Part shown: one piece after another, positions 26,846-35,598 of the stretch
Numbering within the stretch: position 1 is the stretch's first letter
Layout: every line of letters begins with the position of its first letter
Source of the DNA: Rodentibacter haemolyticus
Lineage (GTDB): Bacteria; Pseudomonadota; Gammaproteobacteria; Enterobacterales; Pasteurellaceae
Reading direction: 5' to 3'
Length of the DNA stretch: 64,000 nucleotides
NCBI RefSeq assembly: GCF_015356115.1
Contig: NZ_CP063056.1
Span: 2,232,001-2,296,000, forward strand
Translations under genes and position numbers: made by a program
The notes under the pieces: model-generated
What the model saw: only the letters and a program-made list of their open reading frames with translations
Database searches by the model: none
What the model was told of the DNA's origin: nothing

Positions 26846-27331
26846 ATGAGAATTTTGTCATTTTTCACCGCACTTTTAACGGTATTGTACTTTCCGAATG
26901 CCTACGCTCATGCGCTTTATGTGTTTGCCCAATATGACGGGCAAACCCTTTCGGGAAAGGCTTATTATTCGGATATGACGGCGGCTGCGGAAACTTATTT
27001 AGAAGTATTTCGTTCCGGAGCCAATGAGCCGATTTTAAATGCTAAAACAGATGGCAAAGGTGCTTTTAATATTGCTGTTCCTGATGTAGCGAATACGGCA
27101 CTAAAGGTGGTGGTGGAAGGCGAAGAGGGACACCGTGTCGCGGTGGTTGCGGATCGTGTTATCCCTTCAAACAATAATGGTGCCGATTTAACGCTATTGC
27201 GTGAAGATATAGCTCATTTAAAAGATAAAATTTATCTTCACGATATTCTCGGAGGAATCGGCTATATTGCCGGTATTGCAGGACTTCTTGCGTGGTGGAA
27301 TGCGCGTAAAATCAAACAAGGATGTGCATAA
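26846..27331 (+). CDS. nikL: Nickel transport component NikL
   Basis: 161 residues from ATG 26846, chosen over the in-frame TTG at 26834 because GGAGAG stands just before the ATG. It has a signal peptide (to NAYA), mature start HALYVFAQYDG, an Ig-like domain and a C-terminal membrane anchor (GGIGYIAGIAGLLAWW). It links NikK and the NikM permease. Its stop overlaps the nikM start (TAATG). Confidence 0.87.
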   Translation: MRILSFFTALLTVLYFPNAYAHALYVFAQYDGQTLSGKAYYSDMTAAAETYLEVFRSGANEPILNAKTDGKGAFNIAVPDVANTALKVVVEGEEGHRVAVVADRVIPSNNNGADLTLLREDIAHLKDKIYLHDILGGIGYIAGIAGLLAWWNARKIKQGCA

Positions 27332-27951
27332 TGCATTTATCTGAAGGTGTATTACATCCCCCGATTTTATTAGCGGGAGTTACTATTGCCACATTGGGAG
27401 TTGTTCTGGGATTACGCCGTTTAGAGGCGGAACGTTTGCCTCTTACCGCCTTGTTTGCCGCCGCCTTTTTTGTAGCGGGAACAATTCATATCCCGATAGG
27501 TATCGGCAGTGTACATTTAATTTTAAACGGAATGGCGGGATTATTTCTTGGTTGGACGGTTTTCCCCGCTTTTCTTATCGCGTTATTATTGCAAATTTTA
27601 TTTTTCTCTTTTGGCGGCTTTGCCGTGCTAGGTGTGAACCTTTGCATTATGGCAATACCGGCATTGATCGCACATTACCTTTTCCGTTCACGTTTGAAAC
27701 CTCAAATGACATTAAAAAACCGATTATTCACAGGAATTGGCGTAGGTATAGTCGGCGTTGGTGGCGCTGGGGCACTGGCTGCTTTGGCATTAGTGCTGGA
27801 TGGCGGAAAAAGCTACATAGATCTTGTTTGGCTGTTGTTCGTTTCTCACTTACCGGTATTTATTTTAGATGGCATTATCAGTGTGGGCGTACTCTCATTA
27901 CTCGCTAAAATGTATCCTCAGGCTTTAAACCGCGCCTCATTCACATTATGA
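27331..27951 (+). CDS. nikM: ECF-type nickel transporter substrate-binding membrane protein NikM
   Basis: 206 residues starting MHLSEGVLHPP. I use ATG 27331 because CbiM/NikM proteins need Met-His at the very N-terminus as nickel ligands and AAGGA is spaced for it; the frame extends only three codons further. About six membrane helices follow (for example GTIHIPIGIGSVHLILNGMAG, with the conserved His and Asn). It overlaps nikL by one base and nikQ by four. Confidence 0.92.
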   Translation: MHLSEGVLHPPILLAGVTIATLGVVLGLRRLEAERLPLTALFAAAFFVAGTIHIPIGIGSVHLILNGMAGLFLGWTVFPAFLIALLLQILFFSFGGFAVLGVNLCIMAIPALIAHYLFRSRLKPQMTLKNRLFTGIGVGIVGVGGAGALAALALVLDGGKSYIDLVWLLFVSHLPVFILDGIISVGVLSLLAKMYPQALNRASFTL

Positions 27952-28595
27952 AAATTCACCGTTTTTTTCAACCGCACTTTAGATTGATTTATCTCTTTAT
28001 TTGGGGATTGATGATTAGCGGTTTGCACGATTTATCTTGGCTCATCATGCTAAATATCGGTGTGATGAGCGCTTTTTTTATAATGCTGGGTTGTCATTCA
28101 AAGTCTTTTTTCAGCTATCTTAAACCTTGGTTTGCCTTGCTGATTTTTATCACTCTGATATGGGCGACATTAAGCTGGCGAATAGGTGAACTTGGCGTTG
28201 AATTGAATTTTCAAGGGATTCAGTTGGCAAAAATACTGAGTTTGCGAATGCATCTTTTATTATTTTCCCTATGGTTTTTTTTATGGAATATCAACGATGT
28301 GGTGCTATTACAAGCGCTTGGAAAGTTGCCTTTGCCGGAAAAATTGGTGCAATTATTCGTGCTGACAGTTCGCTATATTGCATTACTTGGTGAAGTTCGC
28401 AAAAAAATGGATATCGCAATGCGTGCTCGCGGATTCCGTGCCGGGTTCAATCGCCGAACGCTTTATGTAACGGCTCAAAATGTGGCGTTACTCTTACTTC
28501 ATGCATTATTGAAAGCTGAAGTAGCACAAATTGTATTGAAATGCCGTGGTTTTCAATTTGGAAAAAAGAAGGAAAAATCGAATGTTGACGGTTAA
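27948..28595 (+). CDS. nikQ: ECF-type nickel transporter transmembrane protein NikQ
   Basis: 215 residues of the CbiQ/EcfT type: several membrane helices, then the coupling helices with MRARGFRAG and KCRGFQFG, which dock on the ATPase. An ATGA overlap joins it to nikM, and its last 14 nt overlap nikO. Confidence 0.9.
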   Translation: MKIHRFFQPHFRLIYLFIWGLMISGLHDLSWLIMLNIGVMSAFFIMLGCHSKSFFSYLKPWFALLIFITLIWATLSWRIGELGVELNFQGIQLAKILSLRMHLLLFSLWFFLWNINDVVLLQALGKLPLPEKLVQLFVLTVRYIALLGEVRKKMDIAMRARGFRAGFNRRTLYVTAQNVALLLLHALLKAEVAQIVLKCRGFQFGKKKEKSNVDG

Positions 28596-29202
28596 AGAAC
28601 TTTATATCGAACGCAGCGGCAAGGCGATAATTCAAAATTTGACTTTTTGTCTTGAAGAGAAAAAACGAATTTTTGTGCAAGGTGAAATTGGTGCCGGCAA
28701 AACAACATTGTTGCTGGCATTGCTTGGTTTTATACCGATTTCAAAAGGGGAGATCCGATTATTCGGCAAAACCTGTCGCAGTGAAAAAGATTTTGCACCG
28801 TTCCGAGGAGGCAATATCGGTATTTGTTTCCAGAATGCAGATGATCAACTTTTTGGACCAACCGTATTGGACGATGTGGCTTTTGGCCCGCTAAACCAAA
28901 ATTTATCTCGCGAACAAGCCTATAGGATAGGGGAACAGCAGTTGGAGCGACTTGGTATTTTACATCTAAAAGATCGAACGATACATACGCTTTCCGGTGG
29001 CGAGAAAAATTTTACCGCCCTCGCCGGCGTATTGGCTATGCAACCCCAAATTTTATTATTAGACGAACCAACAAATGGACTTGATCACAAAAATATCGAA
29101 AAATTGACCGCACTTTTGCGTGAATTAAACTTACCAATGCTTATTTCATCTCATCATCAAGGATTTATTCATCAATTAGCAGATGAAATTATCGCTTTAT
29201 AA
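28582..29202 (+). CDS. nikO: Nickel ECF transporter ATP-binding protein NikO
   Basis: 206-residue ABC ATPase starting MLTVKELYIERSG at ATG 28582, with AAGGA upstream; the in-frame extension to 28546 lies inside nikQ. It has Walker A GEIGAGKTT, Q-loop FQNADDQLFGPTVLDDVAFGP (typical of ECF ATPases), signature LSGGEKN, Walker B ILLLDEPT and a switch His. It powers nickel import with NikM and NikQ. Confidence 0.92.
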   Translation: MLTVKELYIERSGKAIIQNLTFCLEEKKRIFVQGEIGAGKTTLLLALLGFIPISKGEIRLFGKTCRSEKDFAPFRGGNIGICFQNADDQLFGPTVLDDVAFGPLNQNLSREQAYRIGEQQLERLGILHLKDRTIHTLSGGEKNFTALAGVLAMQPQILLLDEPTNGLDHKNIEKLTALLRELNLPMLISSHHQGFIHQLADEIIAL

Positions 29203-29297
29203 TTGCTGTCAAAAATACGGATTTATTAGATCGTTTAGACAAATATAATAAATTACGTAACCGCACTTTGATGATATAGAAAAAGTGCGGTTATTCT

Positions 29298-29464
29298 CGG
29301 TATATGTAGCATTTGCACAAATCACCGTAGGGTGGCGTTAGGCGAAGCCGTAACGCACCAATTGAGGGTTTAATGATAAAACGGTGCGTTACGCAAAGCT
29401 AACGCACCCTACCCCCGATAAATATTGGAGATAAAATTCTCTTTGTGCAACTGATGCATAATAC
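29298..29464. mobile_element. MITE-like element, copy 1, flanked by 10-bp direct repeats
   Basis: About 167 bp between nikO and pepA. The ends are inverted (TATGTAGCATTTGCACAAA and, at the right, TTTGTGCAACTGATGCATAATA) and the core is a nested palindrome built on GTAGGGTGGCGTTA / TAACGCACCCTAC. CGGTTATTCT stands on both sides (29288-29297 and 29465-29474), like a target-site duplication. No ORF inside. A facing uptake-signal hairpin (29259-29292) precedes it. Confidence 0.8.
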
Positions 29465-29483
29465 CGGTTATTCTTGTTAGATT

Positions 29484-30959
29484 TTATTTTATTTGATTAA
29501 TCAAAAATTGCGTCAATAAAGAAACCGGACGACCGGTTGCACCTTTATTTGCGCCTTGAAGCCAGGCGGTGCCTGCGATATCCAAATGCGCCCAACGATA
29601 TTTTTTTGTGAAGTTAGACAAAAATGCGCCGGCGGTGCTTGCGCCTCCCCAACGTCCGCCGATATTGGCGAGATCTGCAAATGGAGATTTGAGCTGTTCT
29701 TGGTATTCTTCGCTCAATGGTAAACGCCATGCTTTGTCATTAGTTTGTTGTGCGGCATTGAGTAAATCATTTGCCAGATTTTCATCTTCGGAGATTAATC
29801 CGCTGTTATGTTGACCTAATGCCACGACACAAGCACCGGTTAAGGTGGCCACATCAATGACCAATTCCGGTTCGAAACGTTCTACATAGGTGAGGGCATC
29901 GCAAAGCACAAGGCGACCTTCGGCGTCTGTATTTAGCACTTCTACGGTTAAGCCGTTCATTGTGGTGAGAATATCGCCGGGGCGGTAGGCGTTGCCGTCC
30001 GGTAAGTTTTCACAGCCGGCAAGAACTGCGATGACGTTGAGCGGTAAATTTAATTCTGTAATGGCTTGCATTGTGCCGAATACGGAAGCTGCGCCGCCCA
30101 TATCGTATTTCATTTCATCCATCTCGGCGGCAGGTTTTAAAGAGATGCCGCCTGCATCAAAGGTTAAACCTTTGCCGACAAGGACGATAGGTTTAGCGTT
30201 TTTATCGGGTGCATTGTTAAAGTGAAGAACAGACATATAAGCAGGGTTTGCGGAACCGCGAGAAACGGCTAAATAGGCGTTCATACCGAGTTCCGCCATT
30301 CTTTTTTCATCAATTACATCAAGTGAAAGTGCGGTTGATTTTTCCGCTAAATTTTTTGCTTGTTCCGCAAGATAAGCAGGGTTGCACACATTCGGCGGCA
30401 TATTGGCGATATCACGTGCCGCTTTCACACCGGCGGCAATTGCTTGTGCATGAGTAATCGCAAGTTCTGCCTGTGTGCAATCGGTGTTGAATGTAATGCT
30501 TTTTAAATTTGGTGCTTCTGCTTTTTTAGATTTGAATTGATCGAATTGGTAATTGGTATGTTCGATAGTTTCAATGGCAAAACGTACATTCCAGTAGAGA
30601 TCGCGATTTTTAAGTTCAATTTCTGTTAAATAGGAAACGGCTTCCTGTATATTTGCTTCTTTTAATGCCTTTAGGGTGTTTTGAATGAGTTGTTTATATT
30701 GGCGTTCTGTCAGTTCTCCCTTTTGTCCGCAGCCAACGATAAGTACACGTTTTGCTGCAATGCCGTTAAGATCGCGCAGTAAAAGGGTTTGCCCTAATTT
30801 ACCGGTAAGTTCGCCTGATTTGATTAATTGATTCAGATAGCCCTGTGTGGCGTGGTCGATTTCACTGAAACTTTTTGAAAATTCGTTGTTCTCATACACA
30901 CCGATTAAGATACATTCTACAGCTTGAGAAAGTGCGGTCGGTTTTGCTTGATATTTCAT
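29484..30959 (-). CDS. pepA: Leucyl (cytosol) aminopeptidase
   Basis: M17 dinuclear-metal aminopeptidase that removes N-terminal residues; it can also act as a DNA-binding accessory factor in some species. The 491 residues contain the metal and catalytic segments GKGLTFDAGGISLKPA, MKYDMGGAA and NTDAEGRLVL. An XerCD-type role cannot be inferred from sequence. It is divergent from lptF. Confidence 0.96.
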   Translation of the reverse strand: MKYQAKPTALSQAVECILIGVYENNEFSKSFSEIDHATQGYLNQLIKSGELTGKLGQTLLLRDLNGIAAKRVLIVGCGQKGELTERQYKQLIQNTLKALKEANIQEAVSYLTEIELKNRDLYWNVRFAIETIEHTNYQFDQFKSKKAEAPNLKSITFNTDCTQAELAITHAQAIAAGVKAARDIANMPPNVCNPAYLAEQAKNLAEKSTALSLDVIDEKRMAELGMNAYLAVSRGSANPAYMSVLHFNNAPDKNAKPIVLVGKGLTFDAGGISLKPAAEMDEMKYDMGGAASVFGTMQAITELNLPLNVIAVLAGCENLPDGNAYRPGDILTTMNGLTVEVLNTDAEGRLVLCDALTYVERFEPELVIDVATLTGACVVALGQHNSGLISEDENLANDLLNAAQQTNDKAWRLPLSEEYQEQLKSPFADLANIGGRWGGASTAGAFLSNFTKKYRWAHLDIAGTAWLQGANKGATGRPVSLLTQFLINQIK

Positions 30960-31092
30960 TTGATTTCCTTATTTTGTCTGTTTAATTTAGCGAAAATAAG
31001 GTATCATATGCGACCGGTTTTATCTAGGGTTATTGGGCGTTCATTCGCATTTTTTCCCGATTCACTATAATGATGAATAATAACGTAATAAG

Positions 31093-32187
31093 ATGATTTT
31101 AACTCGATATTTAACAAAAGAAGTATTCAAAAGCCAAGTGGCGATTTTGTTCATTTTGCTGGTGATCTTTTTTTCTCAGCAACTTGTGCGTGTGTTGGGA
31201 TCGGCGGCAAATGGTAAAGTACCGGCGGACTTAGTTTTTTCTTTGTTGGGTTTAGGTATGCCGGCGATGGCGCAGTTGATGTTGCCATTGTGCTTGTTTA
31301 TTGCGATTTTACTTACTTTCGGGCGTTTATATGCGGAAAGTGAAATTACCGTAATGCGTGCTTGCGGTGTAGGGCAACGAATCTTAGTGCGGGTTGCGTT
31401 ATTATTATCGTTATTCACCGCGGGGCTTGCCGCTTATAACGCCTTATGGCTTTCCCCTTGGGCGATTCAAAAGCAAAGCACGATTGTAGAAGAGGCTAAG
31501 GCAAATCCAACCATGGGAGCCCTTTCTTCCGGGCAGTTTATGTCCACCGGTAACAATGATTTTGTTTTGTTTATTGATCGTATCAAAGGCAGTCAAATTA
31601 ATGATGTTTATTTATTCCAAACCACGCCTAAGGGACAATCCAAACCCTCTGTAGTGACGGCAGAAAACGGTGAATTGAAAGCATTGCCAAATGGTGATCA
31701 AGTATTGAATTTACAAAATGTACAGCGAGTTGAAGGCACGGCGGCATTGCCTGATTTACGTATTACACATTTTGATGACTACCAAGCCTATTTAGGTTAT
31801 CAATCCACCGATAGTAAATCCGATGAAGCGGCAACACTTTCATCAGATAAATTGATGAAGCAAAATAGTCCGGCAGCCAAAGCCGAATTACAGTGGCGTA
31901 TCTCTTTGGTTTTGGCCGTGCCATTGATGGCATTAATTGCCGTGCCGCTTAGTCGCGTCAATCCCCGTCAAGGTCGTTTTGCGAAAATTTTACCCGCATT
32001 GTTGCTTTATCTTATCTATTTCTTATTACAGAGTTCATTTAAATCCGCCGGTTCAGCCGGAAAATTAGATGCGGCGATTTTTATGCCAATCGTCAATATC
32101 GCCTTCTTATTGCTCGGTATTATTCTGAATGGGTGGGATAGTGCGCCGATGTATAAACTCCGTAGTTTTTTTAGCCGAAAAAGGTAA
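31093..32187 (+). CDS. lptF: LPS export permease LptF
   Basis: Inner-membrane half of the LptB2FG transporter that extracts LPS and sends it to the outer membrane. The 364 residues open with MILTRYLTKEVFKSQVAILFILL and hold six membrane helices, three on each side of a periplasmic beta-jellyroll (about residues 125-250). lptG starts 5 nt downstream. The pair faces away from pepA, the usual arrangement. Confidence 0.96.
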   Translation: MILTRYLTKEVFKSQVAILFILLVIFFSQQLVRVLGSAANGKVPADLVFSLLGLGMPAMAQLMLPLCLFIAILLTFGRLYAESEITVMRACGVGQRILVRVALLLSLFTAGLAAYNALWLSPWAIQKQSTIVEEAKANPTMGALSSGQFMSTGNNDFVLFIDRIKGSQINDVYLFQTTPKGQSKPSVVTAENGELKALPNGDQVLNLQNVQRVEGTAALPDLRITHFDDYQAYLGYQSTDSKSDEAATLSSDKLMKQNSPAAKAELQWRISLVLAVPLMALIAVPLSRVNPRQGRFAKILPALLLYLIYFLLQSSFKSAGSAGKLDAAIFMPIVNIAFLLLGIILNGWDSAPMYKLRSFFSRKR

Positions 32188-32192
32188 GCCAA

Positions 32193-33272
32193 ATGATGAT
32201 GAATACCTTAGACCGTTATATTGGTAAAAGCATTTTAGGGGCGATTTTTGCAACCTTATTAACGCTTGTCGGTTTATCGGCAATTATTAAATTTGTAGAG
32301 CAATTTAGAAGTGTAGGAAAAGGCTCTTATGATGTGTTACAAGCGGTTGCCTACACATTTTTAACGATGCCGAAAGATGTCGAAACTTTTTTCCCGATGG
32401 CTGCATTACTTGGGGCATTAATTGCGCTTGGCGGGCTTGCTAGCCGTAGTGAATTGGTGGTAATGCAATCTGCCGGATTTTCCCGTTTTAAAATCGGTTT
32501 GGCGGTAATGAAAACGGCATTACCGTTGGTTATTTTAACCATGGTTATTGGAGAGTGGGGAATTCCGCAAACAGAGCAATTTGCCAGAGATATGCGTACA
32601 CGTGCAATTTCCGGCGGTTCAATGCTTTCCGTAAAAAACGGTGTTTGGGCAAAAGATGGTCAGAATTTTGTTTTTGTGCGCAGAGTTTCGGAAGAGGCGA
32701 AGCTGAATGACGTATATATTTACAGCTTTGATGACAATCGAAGTCTTATCGGTTTAAAACACGCCAACCAAGGAACTTATTTACCGGAAGAAGGTAAATG
32801 GGAGCTACGCCAAGTCAGTCATTCAGTTATCGGGCAAGAGCAAATTTCTAATACGAATCGATTATCCGAACGATGGGAAACGAATTTAACACCGGATAAA
32901 TTGGGCGCGGTTTCATTGCGCCCGACATCACTGTCGGTTAGCGGATTGTATGAATATATCGCGTTTTTGAAAGAAACGGGACAAGATGCAAGACGTTTTG
33001 AACTCACTTTTTGGCGTAAAATTTTCCAACCGATTTCAGTTGGAGTGATGATGATGCTGGCACTTTCCTTTATTTTCGGGTCTTTACGAAGTGTTACCGC
33101 AGGGGCGAGGATCGTAACGGGAATTTGTTTCGGTTTCTTGTTTTATGTGGTGAACGAAATTTTCGGACAACTGAGCGTTGTTTATAATATGCCGGCAATG
33201 TTTGGCGCATTGATACCAAGTTTATTATTTATTGCCATTATTTGGTGGTTACTGAGCAGAAAGCGGGATTGA
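32193..33272 (+). CDS. lptG: LPS export permease LptG
   Basis: Second permease of LptB2FG, 359 residues. It opens NTLDRYIGKSILGAI after three Met codons, any of which could start. Six membrane helices flank a periplasmic domain, as in LptF, and the conserved Glu/Arg pairs of the helical cleft are in the first helices. Confidence 0.96.
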   Translation: MMMNTLDRYIGKSILGAIFATLLTLVGLSAIIKFVEQFRSVGKGSYDVLQAVAYTFLTMPKDVETFFPMAALLGALIALGGLASRSELVVMQSAGFSRFKIGLAVMKTALPLVILTMVIGEWGIPQTEQFARDMRTRAISGGSMLSVKNGVWAKDGQNFVFVRRVSEEAKLNDVYIYSFDDNRSLIGLKHANQGTYLPEEGKWELRQVSHSVIGQEQISNTNRLSERWETNLTPDKLGAVSLRPTSLSVSGLYEYIAFLKETGQDARRFELTFWRKIFQPISVGVMMMLALSFIFGSLRSVTAGARIVTGICFGFLFYVVNEIFGQLSVVYNMPAMFGALIPSLLFIAIIWWLLSRKRD

Positions 33273-33307
33273 TTCCATCTGTCGCACAACAATCTAATAT
33301 TTATTTG

Positions 33308-33383
33308 GTAGGGGGGAGAAATTTGCTTGCCCACCGAAAATATCGAGGTTGAAACGGTGGGCAAAAAATTTGCCCACCCTACG
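33308..33383. repeat. Palindromic repeat with GCCCACC core (MITE-like, copy 5)
   Basis: GGTAGGG...TTGCCCACCG and its inverted match CGGTGGGCA...TTTGCCCACCCTAC. The same core stands at 60273-60345. It lies just after lptG. Confidence 0.75.
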
Positions 33384-33418
33384 GTTTCTGATACAAATAC
33401 CATTGATTTTCAATATAT

Positions 33419-33481
33419 AAAAAGTGCGGTCAATTTTAAATGTGTTTTAAAACATCAAAGAAATTGACCGCACTTTTTTTA
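33419..33481. terminator. Facing uptake-signal terminator between lptG and fbp
   Basis: AAAAGTGCGGTCAATTT and AAATTGACCGCACTTTT form a 17-bp stem with a 25-nt loop and T runs on both strands, serving both convergent genes. Confidence 0.85.
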
Positions 33482-33486
33482 GATGA

Positions 33487-34491
33487 TTAGCCCTCTTTAA
33501 ATTCTTCCATCATTTTTTGCGCTTTTTTCACCATTTCTTCAGAGCCGACAAATAAGGGTACGCGTTCGTGTAACTCTTTCGGTTCTATGTCTAAAATTCT
33601 GCGATAGCCGTTAGTTGCCAAACCGCCGGCTTGTTCTGCTAAGAATGCGATTGGATTTCCTTCATAAAGTAAGCGCAATTTCCCTTCCGGATAAGTGGTT
33701 GCACTTGGATAAATATAGATCCCGCCTTTTAATAAATTACGGTGAAAATCAGCCACAAGGGAGCCGATGTAACGGGATACATAAGGGCGTTGTGTCGATT
33801 TATCTTCTTCCTGGCAGTATTTGATATATTTTTTCACACCCTGTGGAAATTTGAGGTATTGCCCTTCATTGATAGAATAAATACGACCGTTTTTCGGCAT
33901 TTGCATATTTTCATGAGATAGGCAAAAAGTGCCAATGGACGGATCGTAAGTAAAACCATTCACGCCGTGCCCAGTGGTGTAAACTAACATCGTTGATGAA
34001 CCGTACACAATATAGCCGGCAGCGACCTGTTTGTTTCCCGGCTGGAGAAAATCTTCTAAGGTTACCGGCGTGCCGATAGGAGATATACGGCGATAGATGG
34101 AGAAAATCGTTCCCACGGAAACATTTACATCAATATTGGACGAACCGTCAAGCGGATCTGTGAGAATTACATATTTTGCATTACGTCCCCGTTCGGTATC
34201 AAATGCGATGAAACTTTCTTCTTCCTCCGAGGCAAAACCTGCCACTTCTTCACGGGCCATCAATGCCGCTTTCATCGTGTTATGAGCAAAAAGATCCAGT
34301 TTCATTTGGCTTTCACCTTGTACGTTCTCTACACCGGATTGCCCTAAAATGTTTGTTAAGCCTGCTTTGTTTATATCACGGTGAATAATTTTCGCCAATA
34401 AACGAATGGATGACAAAATACCGCTCAATTCCCCCTTTGCATTAGGGTATTCCGCTTGGCGTTCTACAATAAATTCACTTAATGTTTTCAT
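33487..34491 (-). CDS. fbp: Fructose-1,6-bisphosphatase, class I
   Basis: Key gluconeogenic phosphatase. The 334 residues carry the metal-binding LTDPLDGSSNID and the substrate-binding YGSSTMLVY, and end with the class I pattern YEGNPIAFLAEQAGG. AGAGGAAC lies before the ATG. Monocistronic by its spacing. Confidence 0.97.
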   Translation of the reverse strand: MKTLSEFIVERQAEYPNAKGELSGILSSIRLLAKIIHRDINKAGLTNILGQSGVENVQGESQMKLDLFAHNTMKAALMAREEVAGFASEEEESFIAFDTERGRNAKYVILTDPLDGSSNIDVNVSVGTIFSIYRRISPIGTPVTLEDFLQPGNKQVAAGYIVYGSSTMLVYTTGHGVNGFTYDPSIGTFCLSHENMQMPKNGRIYSINEGQYLKFPQGVKKYIKYCQEEDKSTQRPYVSRYIGSLVADFHRNLLKGGIYIYPSATTYPEGKLRLLYEGNPIAFLAEQAGGLATNGYRRILDIEPKELHERVPLFVGSEEMVKKAQKMMEEFKEG

Positions 34492-34679
34492 ACTGTTCCT
34501 CTTGATTTTACACAGTTCGGTGGGAATTATATGCGATTTGAATTTTTCACAAAAAAGTCAATTTTTCAGAATGGGATCTTGATCACAAATTATTTTTTTC
34601 AAAAAACGATTGACAGATCGACGATTTTATAAAAAATGTCATCACAAGCCTTTTCTTTTCCCTTGTTAAGAGATTATTC

Positions 34680-34798
34680 TGTATTATGTATCAGTTGCGC
34701 AAAGAGAATTTTATATTCAATATTTATCGGGGTTGGGTAGGTTAGTTAGCTTCGCCTAATGCTCTTTACGATGTTTTGTGCAAGTGCTACATAATAGC
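34680..34798. mobile_element. MITE-like element, copy 2, flanked by 10-bp direct repeats
   Basis: A 119-bp internally deleted relative of copy 1 in reverse orientation. The ends GTATTATGTATCAGTTGC and GCAAGTGCTACATAATA are inverted, and the left part matches copy 1 base for base over long runs. GAGATTATTC lies at 34670-34679 and again at 34799-34808, consistent with target duplication. It reaches into the 3' end of the DUF484 gene. Confidence 0.8.
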
Positions 34799-35518
34799 GA
34801 GATTATTCACACTTGTTCTGAACGCTGAATTTTTAAATATCCGATTTTTTTCCTGTAACCATCTTGATAAGTGAATATCAACGATATCGACTAGGTGTTT
34901 GAGAAATGAAATGTCTTGTCCATTGTGGAAACGCTGCGTATCACGAGAGCGAAACAATAAAAGTGCGGTCGGTTTATGCGTATTTTTTGTTCCGAGTAGG
35001 CAGCAAGCAATGGAACCGATAGGAAATTCTTCCGCTAAAAACATTAAGGATTTTTCTTTATTGCTTAAATCTCCCAAATAAAACCGACGTAAGCCAAAGC
35101 GTTCTAACCGAATAATTTCAAAGGCTTTTCGGTCAATTCGGTAATGAGCAGGCAAATTATCGTCTTTTTCCCAGCTGTCGCTAAATAGCAGAATTTTAGC
35201 ACCGTCCAATTCATAAGATTTTGCCCATTGATCCAATTTCTTTTCTGCCGAAAGAAAATCCTCCGTTTGAAAAAGTTTCTTTTGCAACGGCATTAAAGCG
35301 AAAAAAATATCGGCTTCTTGGATAGCAAGTTGATGAAGTTTTTCAAGCTGTGAAGTTAATGTGGTGATTTGTTTACGTTGTTGCGCCAATTGTGCTTCAA
35401 CGAGCGATATTGAGCCCTTATGCGGATGGTATAGCGTTAATGTTTCTAATAAGTCGGGGTGTTGTGTGAAGAAATCGGGATGTGTTTTGAGATAAGTAAT
35501 AATGTCTTGTGTATTCAT
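34787..35518 (-). CDS. DUF484-family protein (YigA-like)
   Basis: 243 residues from ATG 35518 (MNTQDIITYLKTHPDFFTQHP); the in-frame extension upstream lacks a ribosome site. The N-terminal segment (YLKTHPDFF...HPDLLETL) and following coiled coil plus GAF-like region define DUF484, often found next to xerC. Function unknown. The last residues (LAIM) and the TAG stop lie within the terminal repeat of the mobile element, so the original C-terminus has been altered, though the conserved domain seems complete. Confidence 0.82.
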   Translation of the reverse strand: MNTQDIITYLKTHPDFFTQHPDLLETLTLYHPHKGSISLVEAQLAQQRKQITTLTSQLEKLHQLAIQEADIFFALMPLQKKLFQTEDFLSAEKKLDQWAKSYELDGAKILLFSDSWEKDDNLPAHYRIDRKAFEIIRLERFGLRRFYLGDLSNKEKSLMFLAEEFPIGSIACCLLGTKNTHKPTALLLFRSRDTQRFHNGQDISFLKHLVDIVDIHLSRWLQEKNRIFKNSAFRTSVNNLAIM

Positions 35519-35598
35519 GATGGTGTCGGGACTGTGGTTGTCGTTTACCACTAAATATTAGCAGGGCGTATATGATTATACGCCCTACAACTGCAAAA

